Assembly: GCA_041556555.1 (NCBI GenBank)
Contig: JBFFIE010000002.1
Location: 1-64,000 of the forward strand
Length of the DNA stretch: 64,000 bases
Origin: SZUA-592 sp041556555
GTDB lineage: Bacteria > Pseudomonadota > Gammaproteobacteria > Eutrophobiales > Eutrophobiaceae
Direction: 5' to 3'
Shown: positions 17,300 to 24,491 of the stretch, piece by piece
Layout: each line of letters begins with the position of its first letter
Numbering within the stretch: the first letter of the stretch is position 1
Translations under genes and position numbers: made by a program
The notes under the pieces: model-generated
Database searches by the model: none
What the model saw: only the letters and a program-made list of their open reading frames with translations
What the model was told of the DNA's origin: nothing

Positions 17300-18245
17300 G
17301 GATCTGTGTAGACTCCTCGCGTTTGCCCGATACCAGCATGGTAAAGGTTTCTTCCAGCGAATCAGTTGCCGCTTGTAACTGACACAGACCCCAGCCTGAT
17401 TTCACCACCTCCTCTATGAGTTTATCCAGGCTTTCCTGGTCGTCAGTCAGTTCCAGCAGGAAGCTGGAGGAGTCCAGTTTTTCGGCGTTCAGCACGCCAG
17501 TGATTTTTAATAGTTCTGCTTCAGAGGGCGGCTGCCGAAAAGCAACCTTGAGACGTTGTTTTGATTCATTGTCCATAAGATTATCAATCTCTTTATCCAG
17601 CACCAGTTCTCCCTGGTTGATGATCAATACCCGATCGCAGACGGATTGCACTTCGGGCAGGATATGGGTTGAGAGAATCACGCCCTGATCCCTGCCCAGT
17701 TCACGGATGAGGTTGCGAATCTCGCGGATCTGGATCGGATCCAGCCCGCTGGTTGGTTCATCCAGCACAATCACTGAGGGAGAATGAATAATCGCCTGGG
17801 CAATTCCGGCGCGTTGTTGATAACCGTGTGACAGATTACGCAACAGTCGATGGCCGACCTGGGTCAATCCACAAAGTTTCTTGGCATGTTCTGTCGAGTT
17901 TAGAGCCGATCGCCTGGACAGCCCCCTCAGTCTGGCACAATAGACAAGGTATTCATCGACTGTGAGGTCATGATAAAGCGGCGGTTGTTCCGGGAGAAAG
18001 CCGAGGTGTGATTTTGCCAATCGTGGTTGAGTGGAGATATCATGCCCGGCAACACTGACCTCGCCTTTGCTGGCAGCCAGGACTCCACTGATGATTTGCA
18101 TGGTCGTCGACTTACCGGCACCATTTGGGCCGAGAAACCCCAATACCTCCCCACGATTGAGATCAAAACTAACATTTTTGACAGCACAGTAATTGCCGTA
18201 GTACCGGTAAAGTCCTTTAACTGAAATTAGGGTTTCATTCTCCAT
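17292..18245 (-). CDS. ABC transporter ATP-binding protein (GldA/CcmA-like)
   Basis: ATG 18245 gives a 317-residue ATPase with Walker A (GPNGAGKSTT), signature (LSHGYQQRAGIAQA), Walker B (VIVLDEPTSGLDP) and H-loop (LSTHIL). An extra C-terminal domain of about 90 residues follows, as in multidrug/Gld-type ABC-2 ATPases. The frame extends upstream to 18380, but that part overlaps the divergent hyuA gene and lacks family similarity. It is the first gene of the exporter operon. Confidence 0.92.
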   Translation of the reverse strand: MENETLISVKGLYRYYGNYCAVKNVSFDLNRGEVLGFLGPNGAGKSTTMQIISGVLAASKGEVSVAGHDISTQPRLAKSHLGFLPEQPPLYHDLTVDEYLVYCARLRGLSRRSALNSTEHAKKLCGLTQVGHRLLRNLSHGYQQRAGIAQAIIHSPSVIVLDEPTSGLDPIQIREIRNLIRELGRDQGVILSTHILPEVQSVCDRVLIINQGELVLDKEIDNLMDNESKQRLKVAFRQPPSEAELLKITGVLNAEKLDSSSFLLELTDDQESLDKLIEEVVKSGWGLCQLQAATDSLEETFTMLVSGKREESTQIHE

Positions 18246-18303
18246 CGCGAAGCTATTATTCTGAATAAAAATCGAGTTGCAAGGAAAGAATATCCGGAAT
18301 GTT

Positions 18304-20265
18304 ATGTTGTTAGGTATCGATACAGGGGGCACGTTTACCGATTTTGTCTGGTTTGATGGCGAACGAATCCATCTGCACAAGGTGCTTTCTACACCCGCTG
18401 CACCAGAAAAAGCAATCCTTCAGGGTATCAGGGAACTGCAGATTGCATTGCCGGATATCCAGCGTGTGGTGCATGGCTCAACCGTAGCGACCAACGCCGT
18501 CCTGGAGGGCAAGGGTGTCCGCACGGTTTACATTACCAACCGCGGGCTCGGCGATGTCCTGACCATCGGTCGTCAATCGAGGCCGGCATTATATGAACTG
18601 AAGCCCCGATGTCCTCCACCGCCGGTGCCAGCGGATCATTGTCTTGAGACCGGGGGTCGTCTCGGTGCGGATGGCAGCGTCGTTGAAGCGCTGAGTGGAG
18701 ATGATCTGGTGGACCTGTTGCAGCAGGTCAATAAGCTGCAGCCAACGGCCGCGGCAATCAATCTCCTGTATTCCTATCTGGATGATCATTTTGAGAGGGA
18801 AATCGAAGCTGCTTTACCAGAATCACTGTTCATCTCGCGCTCATCAGCGATCCTGCCGGAGCAGAAAGAGTATGAGCGCGGCATTACTACCTGGCTGAAT
18901 GCATATGTTGGACCACTGGTCGAGGGCTATCTGCAGCGTCTCGGTCAGGCCCTCGCGCCTGCACACCTGGCCGTGATGCGCAGTTCCGGACAGACTGCCA
19001 ACGCCGGGCAGGCCGGGCAGGCCGGGCAGGAGGCCGTGCACCTCCTGCTGTCTGGACCTGCTGGCGGCCTGAGTGCTGCCCGTTTCATCGGCGGTCTCTG
19101 CGGCGAACCACGGTTGCTGACCTTTGACATGGGAGGCACCTCGACCGATGTGGCCTTGATCGACGCGGAAATTGCCCTGACCAGTCGCGGCCGGATTGGC
19201 CATTATCCAATAGCGGTACCCATGGTCGATATGCATACCATCGGCGCGGGCGGGGGTTCACTGGCTTATGCTGATCCGGGTGGCGTCTTGCAGGTGGGTC
19301 CGGAATCTGCCGGGGCCGACCCGGGACCGGCCTGTTATGGCAAGGGGGGTGAGCAGGCTACCGTGACTGACGCCAATCTGGTGCTGGGCCGGATCCCCAG
19401 GGATGCCCGGCTGGCCGGGAAGCTGCCACTGGATTACCAGGCCGCCTATTCGTCTCTATCCCAACTTGCCGAACAACTCGGCCTCGAATCAGCCGAGGAG
19501 GCGGCCAGCGGCGTGATCCGGATCGCCGATGAACACATGACTCAGGCATTGCGGGTCATCTCGATACAGCAAGGCGCCGATCCCAGGGAATTTGCCCTGA
19601 TGGCCTTCGGCGGGGCCGGCGGCTTACACCTCTGCGCCCTGGCCGAGGCCTTGGGGATGACCCGCGCGGTGGCCCCGATAAACGCCGGCGTACTCTCCGC
19701 ACTGGGCATGCTGACGGCACCCGCAGGCAAACAACTCTCTAAAACTCTGGGCATCTCCTTAAGTGAATGCCCACTAACAACGATTGAGACGGCTTTTGAG
19801 GAACTGGCCGAGCAAGGCGAAGCCGCATTACAAGCCGAGGGGCTTGTCAGCGGTGAACGCACGATAACGGCCAGCGTTGATCTTTGTTATCGGGGCCAGT
19901 CCTTCACCCTCAACCTGCCTTGGCAGGGCAAAGACCCCACCTGCGAGGCCTTTCACCAGGAACACGAATCCCGCTATGGACACCGCCTGAGCACGCCGGT
20001 GGAATTGGTCAATGTCCGGCTTGGGATCTCGGTCAAGACGGCTGCACCGGAACTGGCCGACATGCCAATGACCGGCGAGCCTGGGACAACTTGCCAGGTC
20101 CACGGCATTGACCAGCCGGTGCCAGTGTATCCGCGGCACGCACTGGCTACCAAGCCGCTTGCCGGCCCTCTGATCGTGATGGATGATCATGCCACGGTAT
20201 ATGTGGCGCCCGGCTGGCGTTGCCAGCGGGATAAATTGGGGAACCTGTTGCTCCGTCAGCGATAA
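18304..20265 (+). CDS. hydantoinase/5-oxoprolinase family protein, HyuA-like subunit
   Basis: From ATG 18304 the product is 653 residues. The N-terminal ASKHA-type phosphate-binding motif is IDTGGTFTDFVWFDG, followed by VVHGSTVATNAVLEGKG, the SGPAGG motif and TFDMGGTSTDVAL. These are the hallmarks of HyuA/oxoprolinase A ATPase subunits, which hydrolyse cyclic amides with ATP. The usual HyuB partner is not adjacent: the next gene is a desaturase. A short AGQ triplet repeat interrupts the region just before the SGPAGG motif. A TTG start at 18277 is possible but removes nothing essential. The substrate (5-oxoproline, hydantoin or other) is undetermined. Confidence 0.87.
   Translation: MLLGIDTGGTFTDFVWFDGERIHLHKVLSTPAAPEKAILQGIRELQIALPDIQRVVHGSTVATNAVLEGKGVRTVYITNRGLGDVLTIGRQSRPALYELKPRCPPPPVPADHCLETGGRLGADGSVVEALSGDDLVDLLQQVNKLQPTAAAINLLYSYLDDHFEREIEAALPESLFISRSSAILPEQKEYERGITTWLNAYVGPLVEGYLQRLGQALAPAHLAVMRSSGQTANAGQAGQAGQEAVHLLLSGPAGGLSAARFIGGLCGEPRLLTFDMGGTSTDVALIDAEIALTSRGRIGHYPIAVPMVDMHTIGAGGGSLAYADPGGVLQVGPESAGADPGPACYGKGGEQATVTDANLVLGRIPRDARLAGKLPLDYQAAYSSLSQLAEQLGLESAEEAASGVIRIADEHMTQALRVISIQQGADPREFALMAFGGAGGLHLCALAEALGMTRAVAPINAGVLSALGMLTAPAGKQLSKTLGISLSECPLTTIETAFEELAEQGEAALQAEGLVSGERTITASVDLCYRGQSFTLNLPWQGKDPTCEAFHQEHESRYGHRLSTPVELVNVRLGISVKTAAPELADMPMTGEPGTTCQVHGIDQPVPVYPRHALATKPLAGPLIVMDDHATVYVAPGWRCQRDKLGNLLLRQR
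19003..19029 (+). repeat. three tandem 9-bp repeats inside hyuA
   Basis: GCCGGGCAG occurs three times in succession and encodes AGQ-AGQ-AGQ in a loop before the conserved SGPAGG motif. The copies are identical at DNA level, suggesting slippage. The repeat preserves the frame. Confidence 0.9.
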
Positions 20266-20335
20266 CTATTGGATTTTTGAGCCCGGACCGGGTTAGCATA
20301 CGTCGCCAGAATGTTCACGAATTTTAGGAGGCCTC

Positions 20336-21520
20336 TTGTCTTTGATCCCGATATTTGATTTGCCCTGGTGGGGCATCGTTTTGGCCATACTTGGCCTGAC
20401 TCACATTACCATCGCCTCAGTCACGATTTACCTGCATCGCCACCAGGCCCACCGTGCGCTGGACCTGCACCCGCTGCTGGCCCATTTTTTCCGCTTCTGG
20501 CTGTGGCTGACCACGGGTATGAATACCCGGGCCTGGGTTGCCGTGCACCGCAAACATCACGCTTTCGTCGAACAGGAGGCGGACCCCCATAGTCCGCAGC
20601 AACGCGGGATTAACAAGGTGTTGTTTGAGGGTGCCGAGCTCTACAAGCAGGAAGCGACGAACCAGGAGACCTTGGCAAGCTATGGTCATCAGACTCCCGA
20701 TGACTGGTTCGAAAGAAATGTTTATCGGCCTTTCCAGAATTACGGTATTGTCCTGATGCTGTTACTGGATATCGCGATGTTCGGTATCATTGGTATTACA
20801 GTCTGGGCCGTGCAGATGGCCTGGATCCCGTTTTTTGCCGCCGGTGTCATCAATGGTATTGGTCACTGGGGTGGTTATCGGAATTATGAGTGTGCCGATG
20901 CCTCAACCAATATTGTGCCCTGGGGTATCCTGATTGGCGGTGAGGAATTGCACAACAATCATCATGCCTTCGCCAGTTCTGCCCGGTTCTCCAGCAAGTG
21001 GTGGGAACTGGACATTGGCTGGTTTTATATCCGGCTACTGTCTGTTTTCCGCCTCGCCCGGATCCGGCGCCTGGCACCCCGCTTGCGGCTAAACGTCAGT
21101 AAGCCCGAGATCGATATGGAATCAACGCGGGCCCTGATTTCCAATCGCCTGCAAATCATGTCCCGCTATGCCCGTCATGTGATTCGCCAGGTCTACCAGG
21201 AAGAAAAGGCCAAGGCGGACAGCGCCGGCCGACGCTTATTGAAACAAGGCAGAAAGTTTCTCCACCGTTCCGACTACCGAATGGATCACAAGGCCCGTCA
21301 AAGGCTGGAATTACTAATCCAGGAAAATTACAGCATGCGGGTGGTATACGAATTCAGCCAGCGCCTGCAGTCGCTCTGGACGGAAAAGGCCATGAGTTAC
21401 GAAGCACTGACCAAGGCCCTCAGAGAGTGGTGTGAGCAGGCCGAGGCCACCGGGATAGAAGCATTAAAAGAATTTGCCCGCGAGATCAGGATGTATACCA
21501 TGGCGCCTGCCATGGTCTGA
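20336..21520 (+). CDS. membrane fatty acid desaturase (delta-9 acyl-CoA/lipid type)
   Basis: The 394-residue protein has four hydrophobic helices and the three histidine boxes of di-iron desaturases: HRHQAHR (about residues 34-40), HRKHH (about residues 71-75) and HNNHH (about residues 206-210). It introduces a cis double bond into membrane acyl chains. After the desaturase core there is a C-terminal extension of roughly 120 residues that is strongly charged and probably helical. The start is a TTG behind AGGAGG: TTG 20336 has a 4-bp spacer, and a second TTG at 20342 would give a more usual spacing. A shared terminator follows. Confidence 0.9.
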   Translation: MSLIPIFDLPWWGIVLAILGLTHITIASVTIYLHRHQAHRALDLHPLLAHFFRFWLWLTTGMNTRAWVAVHRKHHAFVEQEADPHSPQQRGINKVLFEGAELYKQEATNQETLASYGHQTPDDWFERNVYRPFQNYGIVLMLLLDIAMFGIIGITVWAVQMAWIPFFAAGVINGIGHWGGYRNYECADASTNIVPWGILIGGEELHNNHHAFASSARFSSKWWELDIGWFYIRLLSVFRLARIRRLAPRLRLNVSKPEIDMESTRALISNRLQIMSRYARHVIRQVYQEEKAKADSAGRRLLKQGRKFLHRSDYRMDHKARQRLELLIQENYSMRVVYEFSQRLQSLWTEKAMSYEALTKALREWCEQAEATGIEALKEFAREIRMYTMAPAMV

Positions 21521-21540
21521 AACTGGCAACAACTGGTATA

Positions 21541-21567
21541 AAAAAACCCGCTTTCGCGGGTTTTTTT
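21541..21567. terminator. bidirectional Rho-independent terminator (desaturase / rpmG)
   Basis: The stem CCCGC-TTTC-GCGGG is flanked by six A's on one side and seven T's on the other, so it can stop transcription from both directions. It overlaps the rpmG stop codon by two bases. Confidence 0.88.
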
Positions 21568-21721
21568 ATTTAATCTTGGCTTCCTTATAGATCACATGCT
21601 TGCGTACAACGGGATCAAACTTCTTGATCTCCATCTTGTCGGGCATGTTGCGCTTGTTTTTCGTGGTCGTGTAGTAATGGCCGGTGCCGGCTGATGAGAC
21701 CAGTTTGATCTTGTCACGCAT
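21566..21721 (-). CDS. rpmG: 50S ribosomal protein L33
   Basis: The 51-residue product begins MRDKIKLVSSAGTGHYYTTT and has the L33 signature with the basic KNKRNMPDKMEIKKFDP segment. It lacks the CxxC zinc ribbon found in the alternative L33 paralogue. The frame extends further upstream, but ATG 21721 matches the known N-terminus. It follows rpmB by 13 bp in the usual rpmB-rpmG order. Confidence 0.97.
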   Translation of the reverse strand: MRDKIKLVSSAGTGHYYTTTKNKRNMPDKMEIKKFDPVVRKHVIYKEAKIK

Positions 21722-21734
21722 GCTGACTGCTCCT

Positions 21735-21971
21735 CTATACCTGGACGCCCTTGGCGCGCAGGCGGGCAACGACGGTGTCAATGCCCTGTTTGTCGATAGT
21801 ACGCAGGCCCTGGTTGCTGACCTTTAACTTGACCCAGCGTGATTCGCTTTCCAGCCAGAAGCGGCGCTCATGCAGGTTGGGCAGGAAGCGTCGGCGCGTT
21901 CTGTTATTGGCATGGGAAACATTGTTTCCAGCCATCGGCCGCTTTCCTGTAACTTGGCAAACTCGTGACAT
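21735..21971 (-). CDS. rpmB: 50S ribosomal protein L28
   Basis: The 78-residue product starts MSRVCQVTGKRPMAGNNVSHANN and contains RRRFLPNLHERRFW, matching L28 over its full length. ATG 21971 was chosen over the longer frame. It sits between radC and rpmG, all on the same strand, a conserved arrangement. About 79 bp separates it from radC and probably contains its own promoter. Confidence 0.97.
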   Translation of the reverse strand: MSRVCQVTGKRPMAGNNVSHANNRTRRRFLPNLHERRFWLESESRWVKLKVSNQGLRTIDKQGIDTVVARLRAKGVQV

Positions 21972-22050
21972 AATCTGGTCTTGTGTGCTTGGTTTTCTAA
22001 AAAGAGCGCGGATTTTACCTGTATTGCAGACCTGATCCAAGTATTTTTGC

Positions 22051-22725
22051 CTAAAGCAGCCCACGCTCGGCAAATGATGTGGCCTCATTGTTACCAACAA
22101 TGAAATGGTCCAGCACCCGGATATCAACCAGTTCCAGGGCCTCCTTGAGGCGAGTGGTAAGACTGATATCGGCCTGGCTGGGCTCAGCAATCCCGGAAGG
22201 GTGATTGTGGGCAAAAATTACCGCAGCAGCGTTATGGCCGAGCGCTCGCTTGACGATTTCACGTGGGTAGACACTGGCGCTGTTGATAGTGCCGTTAAAC
22301 ATTTTCTCGAAGCTGATGATGTGATGGCGATTGTTAAGAAACAGACAGGCAAATACCTCATGTTCGTGACTGCGAAGCTGAAGCAGCAGGTAATCGCGGG
22401 TGGCCTTCGGGTCTGACAGGACTGCGTTTTGCCGAAACCCCGAGGCGACATAACGTTTGCCAAGTTCCAGGGCCGCGCACAGTTGCGCCGCCTTTGCTTC
22501 GCCCAGGCCTGCAGACTCGCAAAGCTTGGGTAAGCGTGTCTCCAGGAGTTTGCGCAGGCCACCGTACTTGGTAAGCAGGTCACGGGCCAGATCGACTGCG
22601 GTTTTGCCCCGGATTCCGGTGCGTAGAAAAATGGCCAGAAGTTCGGCGTCTGAGAGTTGTTCCGGTCCCTGGTGAAGCAGTTTTTCACGTGGCCGCTCCA
22701 GTTCGGGCCATTGCTTGATAGGCAT
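22051..22725 (-). CDS. radC: RadC-family JAB1/MPN+ domain protein
   Basis: The product is about 224 residues. An N-terminal helix-hairpin-helix-like UPF0758 region (RPREKLLHQGPEQLSDAELLA) is followed by a C-terminal MPN+ domain with the metalloprotease-like motif HNHPSG and a downstream Asp (H-x-H-x10-D). The biochemical role is unsettled despite the historical repair name. Two adjacent ATGs (22728 and 22725) follow GGGAGG; the second gives better spacing. It is divergent from coaBC. Confidence 0.93.
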   Translation of the reverse strand: MPIKQWPELERPREKLLHQGPEQLSDAELLAIFLRTGIRGKTAVDLARDLLTKYGGLRKLLETRLPKLCESAGLGEAKAAQLCAALELGKRYVASGFRQNAVLSDPKATRDYLLLQLRSHEHEVFACLFLNNRHHIISFEKMFNGTINSASVYPREIVKRALGHNAAAVIFAHNHPSGIAEPSQADISLTTRLKEALELVDIRVLDHFIVGNNEATSFAERGLL

Positions 22726-22832
22726 CATCTGACCTCCCTGTCTGATCATTCAAAAATACTAGTATATCCGATTCCCAATAAATTGCTGGCTGGTTAAAGA
22801 CCTGCTGAGTGAAATTAAGTTAAACTATCGGC

Positions 22833-24047
22833 ATGAATAGCTTGCTGGGTAAACGTATTTTGCTGGGTGTTAGTGGTGGTATTGCAGCCTATAAAAGCGC
22901 CGATCTTGTCAGAAAGCTACGCGAAAGAGGTGCCGATGTCCGGGTTGTGATGACCCGCTCTGCTTGTGAATTCATCACGCCGTTAACGATGCAGGCTGTA
23001 TCCGGAAAACCGGTGCATGTGGAACTGCTCGATTACAAGGCTGAGGGTGCCATGGGTCACATCGATCTCGCCCGCTGGGCCGACGTGATCCTAGTTGCGC
23101 CAGCCAGCGCCAACTTCATGTCCCGTGTGGCGCAGGGACAGGCTGATGATCTGCTCAGTACACTTTGTCTGGCTGCCAGTGTCCCGGTAATGCTGGCGCC
23201 TGCCATGAATCAGCAAATGTGGTTGAATCCTGCAACACAACGCAATGTTGCCCTCCTCAAAGATTATCAAGTGACGTTGCTGGGTCCGGGTGCCGGCGAC
23301 CAGGCCTGTGGGGAAACCGGGCCCGGGCGCATGCTTGAACCCCTGGAATTAATCGATGCACTTGCCAGGAGTTTCCTGTCTGATCGTATGTCCGGCCTGA
23401 AACTGGTGATCACAGCCGGGCCAACCAGGGAGGCCATTGATCCCGTTCGCTATATTTCCAATCGCAGCTCAGGCCGCATGGGTTATGCCGTGGCACGCGC
23501 CGCTTCGGAAGCCGGTGGGCATGTTGTCCTGGTCTCCGGTCCAACGGCAATTGACCCGCCAGAGCATGTTCGACATTGTCCGGTAGTTACCGCTACTGAA
23601 ATGCATAATTCAGTGATGGCAGAGATAGATGATGCCGCCATATTCATTGCTGCCGCTGCGGTCGCAGACTACCGCTGTAACAAGACTGCCGATAAAAAAA
23701 TCAAGAAAGATAACAATGAGCTTGAGTTGTTACTGAAAAAAAACCCGGACATCCTGGCTGCCGTTGCCAATCGTAAGTTGCCACCATTCACTGTCGGGTT
23801 TGCTGCAGAGACCCACAGCATGTCCGATTATGCGCAACAAAAACTCATTAACAAAAAGCTGGATATGATTGCTGCAAACCAGGTTGGAGAAAACCAGGGA
23901 TTTGATACGGAAGATAACGAACTTGAGGTTTTCTGGTCCGGTGGGGGCGTCCGACTTGAACGGGCGCCCAAGGAAAAACTGGCACGTCAGTTGATCCATC
24001 TCATCGCTAACCGGTACCGTGAAAAAAATACAGCTCAAGCTCATTGA
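22833..24047 (+). CDS. coaBC: bifunctional phosphopantothenoylcysteine decarboxylase / phosphopantothenate-cysteine ligase
   Basis: The 404-residue fusion enzyme has the flavin-dependent CoaC decarboxylase first (GVSGGIAAYKSADLVRKL, PASANFMSRVAQGQADDLL and the APAMNQQMW substrate motif). The CoaB ligase follows (ITAGPTREAIDPVRYISNRS, then AAAVADYR). It makes 4'-phosphopantetheine from phosphopantothenate for coenzyme A synthesis. It overlaps dut by 29 bp, and the coaBC-dut-algC-argB order matches that in Pseudomonas. Confidence 0.97.
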   Translation: MNSLLGKRILLGVSGGIAAYKSADLVRKLRERGADVRVVMTRSACEFITPLTMQAVSGKPVHVELLDYKAEGAMGHIDLARWADVILVAPASANFMSRVAQGQADDLLSTLCLAASVPVMLAPAMNQQMWLNPATQRNVALLKDYQVTLLGPGAGDQACGETGPGRMLEPLELIDALARSFLSDRMSGLKLVITAGPTREAIDPVRYISNRSSGRMGYAVARAASEAGGHVVLVSGPTAIDPPEHVRHCPVVTATEMHNSVMAEIDDAAIFIAAAAVADYRCNKTADKKIKKDNNELELLLKKNPDILAAVANRKLPPFTVGFAAETHSMSDYAQQKLINKKLDMIAANQVGENQGFDTEDNELEVFWSGGGVRLERAPKEKLARQLIHLIANRYREKNTAQAH

Positions 24048-24471
24048 TGAACGACTGGGCAGGGAATTTCCACTGCCGGATTATGCGACCGAAGGATCTG
24101 CAGGTCTGGACATTCGGGCGTGTGTTGATGAACCACAGACCATCAGACCGGGTGAAACACAGTTATTGCCAAGTGGCTTTGCCCTCTACATCGATGACCC
24201 GGGGATGGCCGCTGTTTTGTTGCCACGCTCAGGTCTGGGACACAAGCACGGAATCGTGCTTGGCAACCTGGTTGGCCTTATAGATTCGGATTACCAGGGA
24301 CAGGTATTTGTGTCTTGCTGGAACCGTGGCCAGGATGACTTTACTATCAATCCGGGTGACCGGGTAGCGCAGATGGTTATCGTGCCTGTTGTCCAGGCCA
24401 GGTTTGAGGTTGTGAGAGAGTTTGTAGATTCTACCAGGGGCAGTGGTGGTTTCGGACACTCCGGTATTTAA
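24019..24471 (+). CDS. dut: deoxyuridine 5'-triphosphate nucleotidohydrolase (dUTPase)
   Basis: The 150-residue trimeric dUTPase has all five motifs: AGLDIRA, PRSGLGHKHGI, GLIDSDYQGQ, NPGDRVAQMVI and the C-terminal STRGSGGFGHSG. It starts with GTG within the end of coaBC. It removes dUTP and supplies dUMP for thymidylate synthesis. Confidence 0.97.
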   Translation: MKKIQLKLIDERLGREFPLPDYATEGSAGLDIRACVDEPQTIRPGETQLLPSGFALYIDDPGMAAVLLPRSGLGHKHGIVLGNLVGLIDSDYQGQVFVSCWNRGQDDFTINPGDRVAQMVIVPVVQARFEVVREFVDSTRGSGGFGHSGI

Positions 24472-24491
24472 TGCATAGGGGACAAGAGAGA

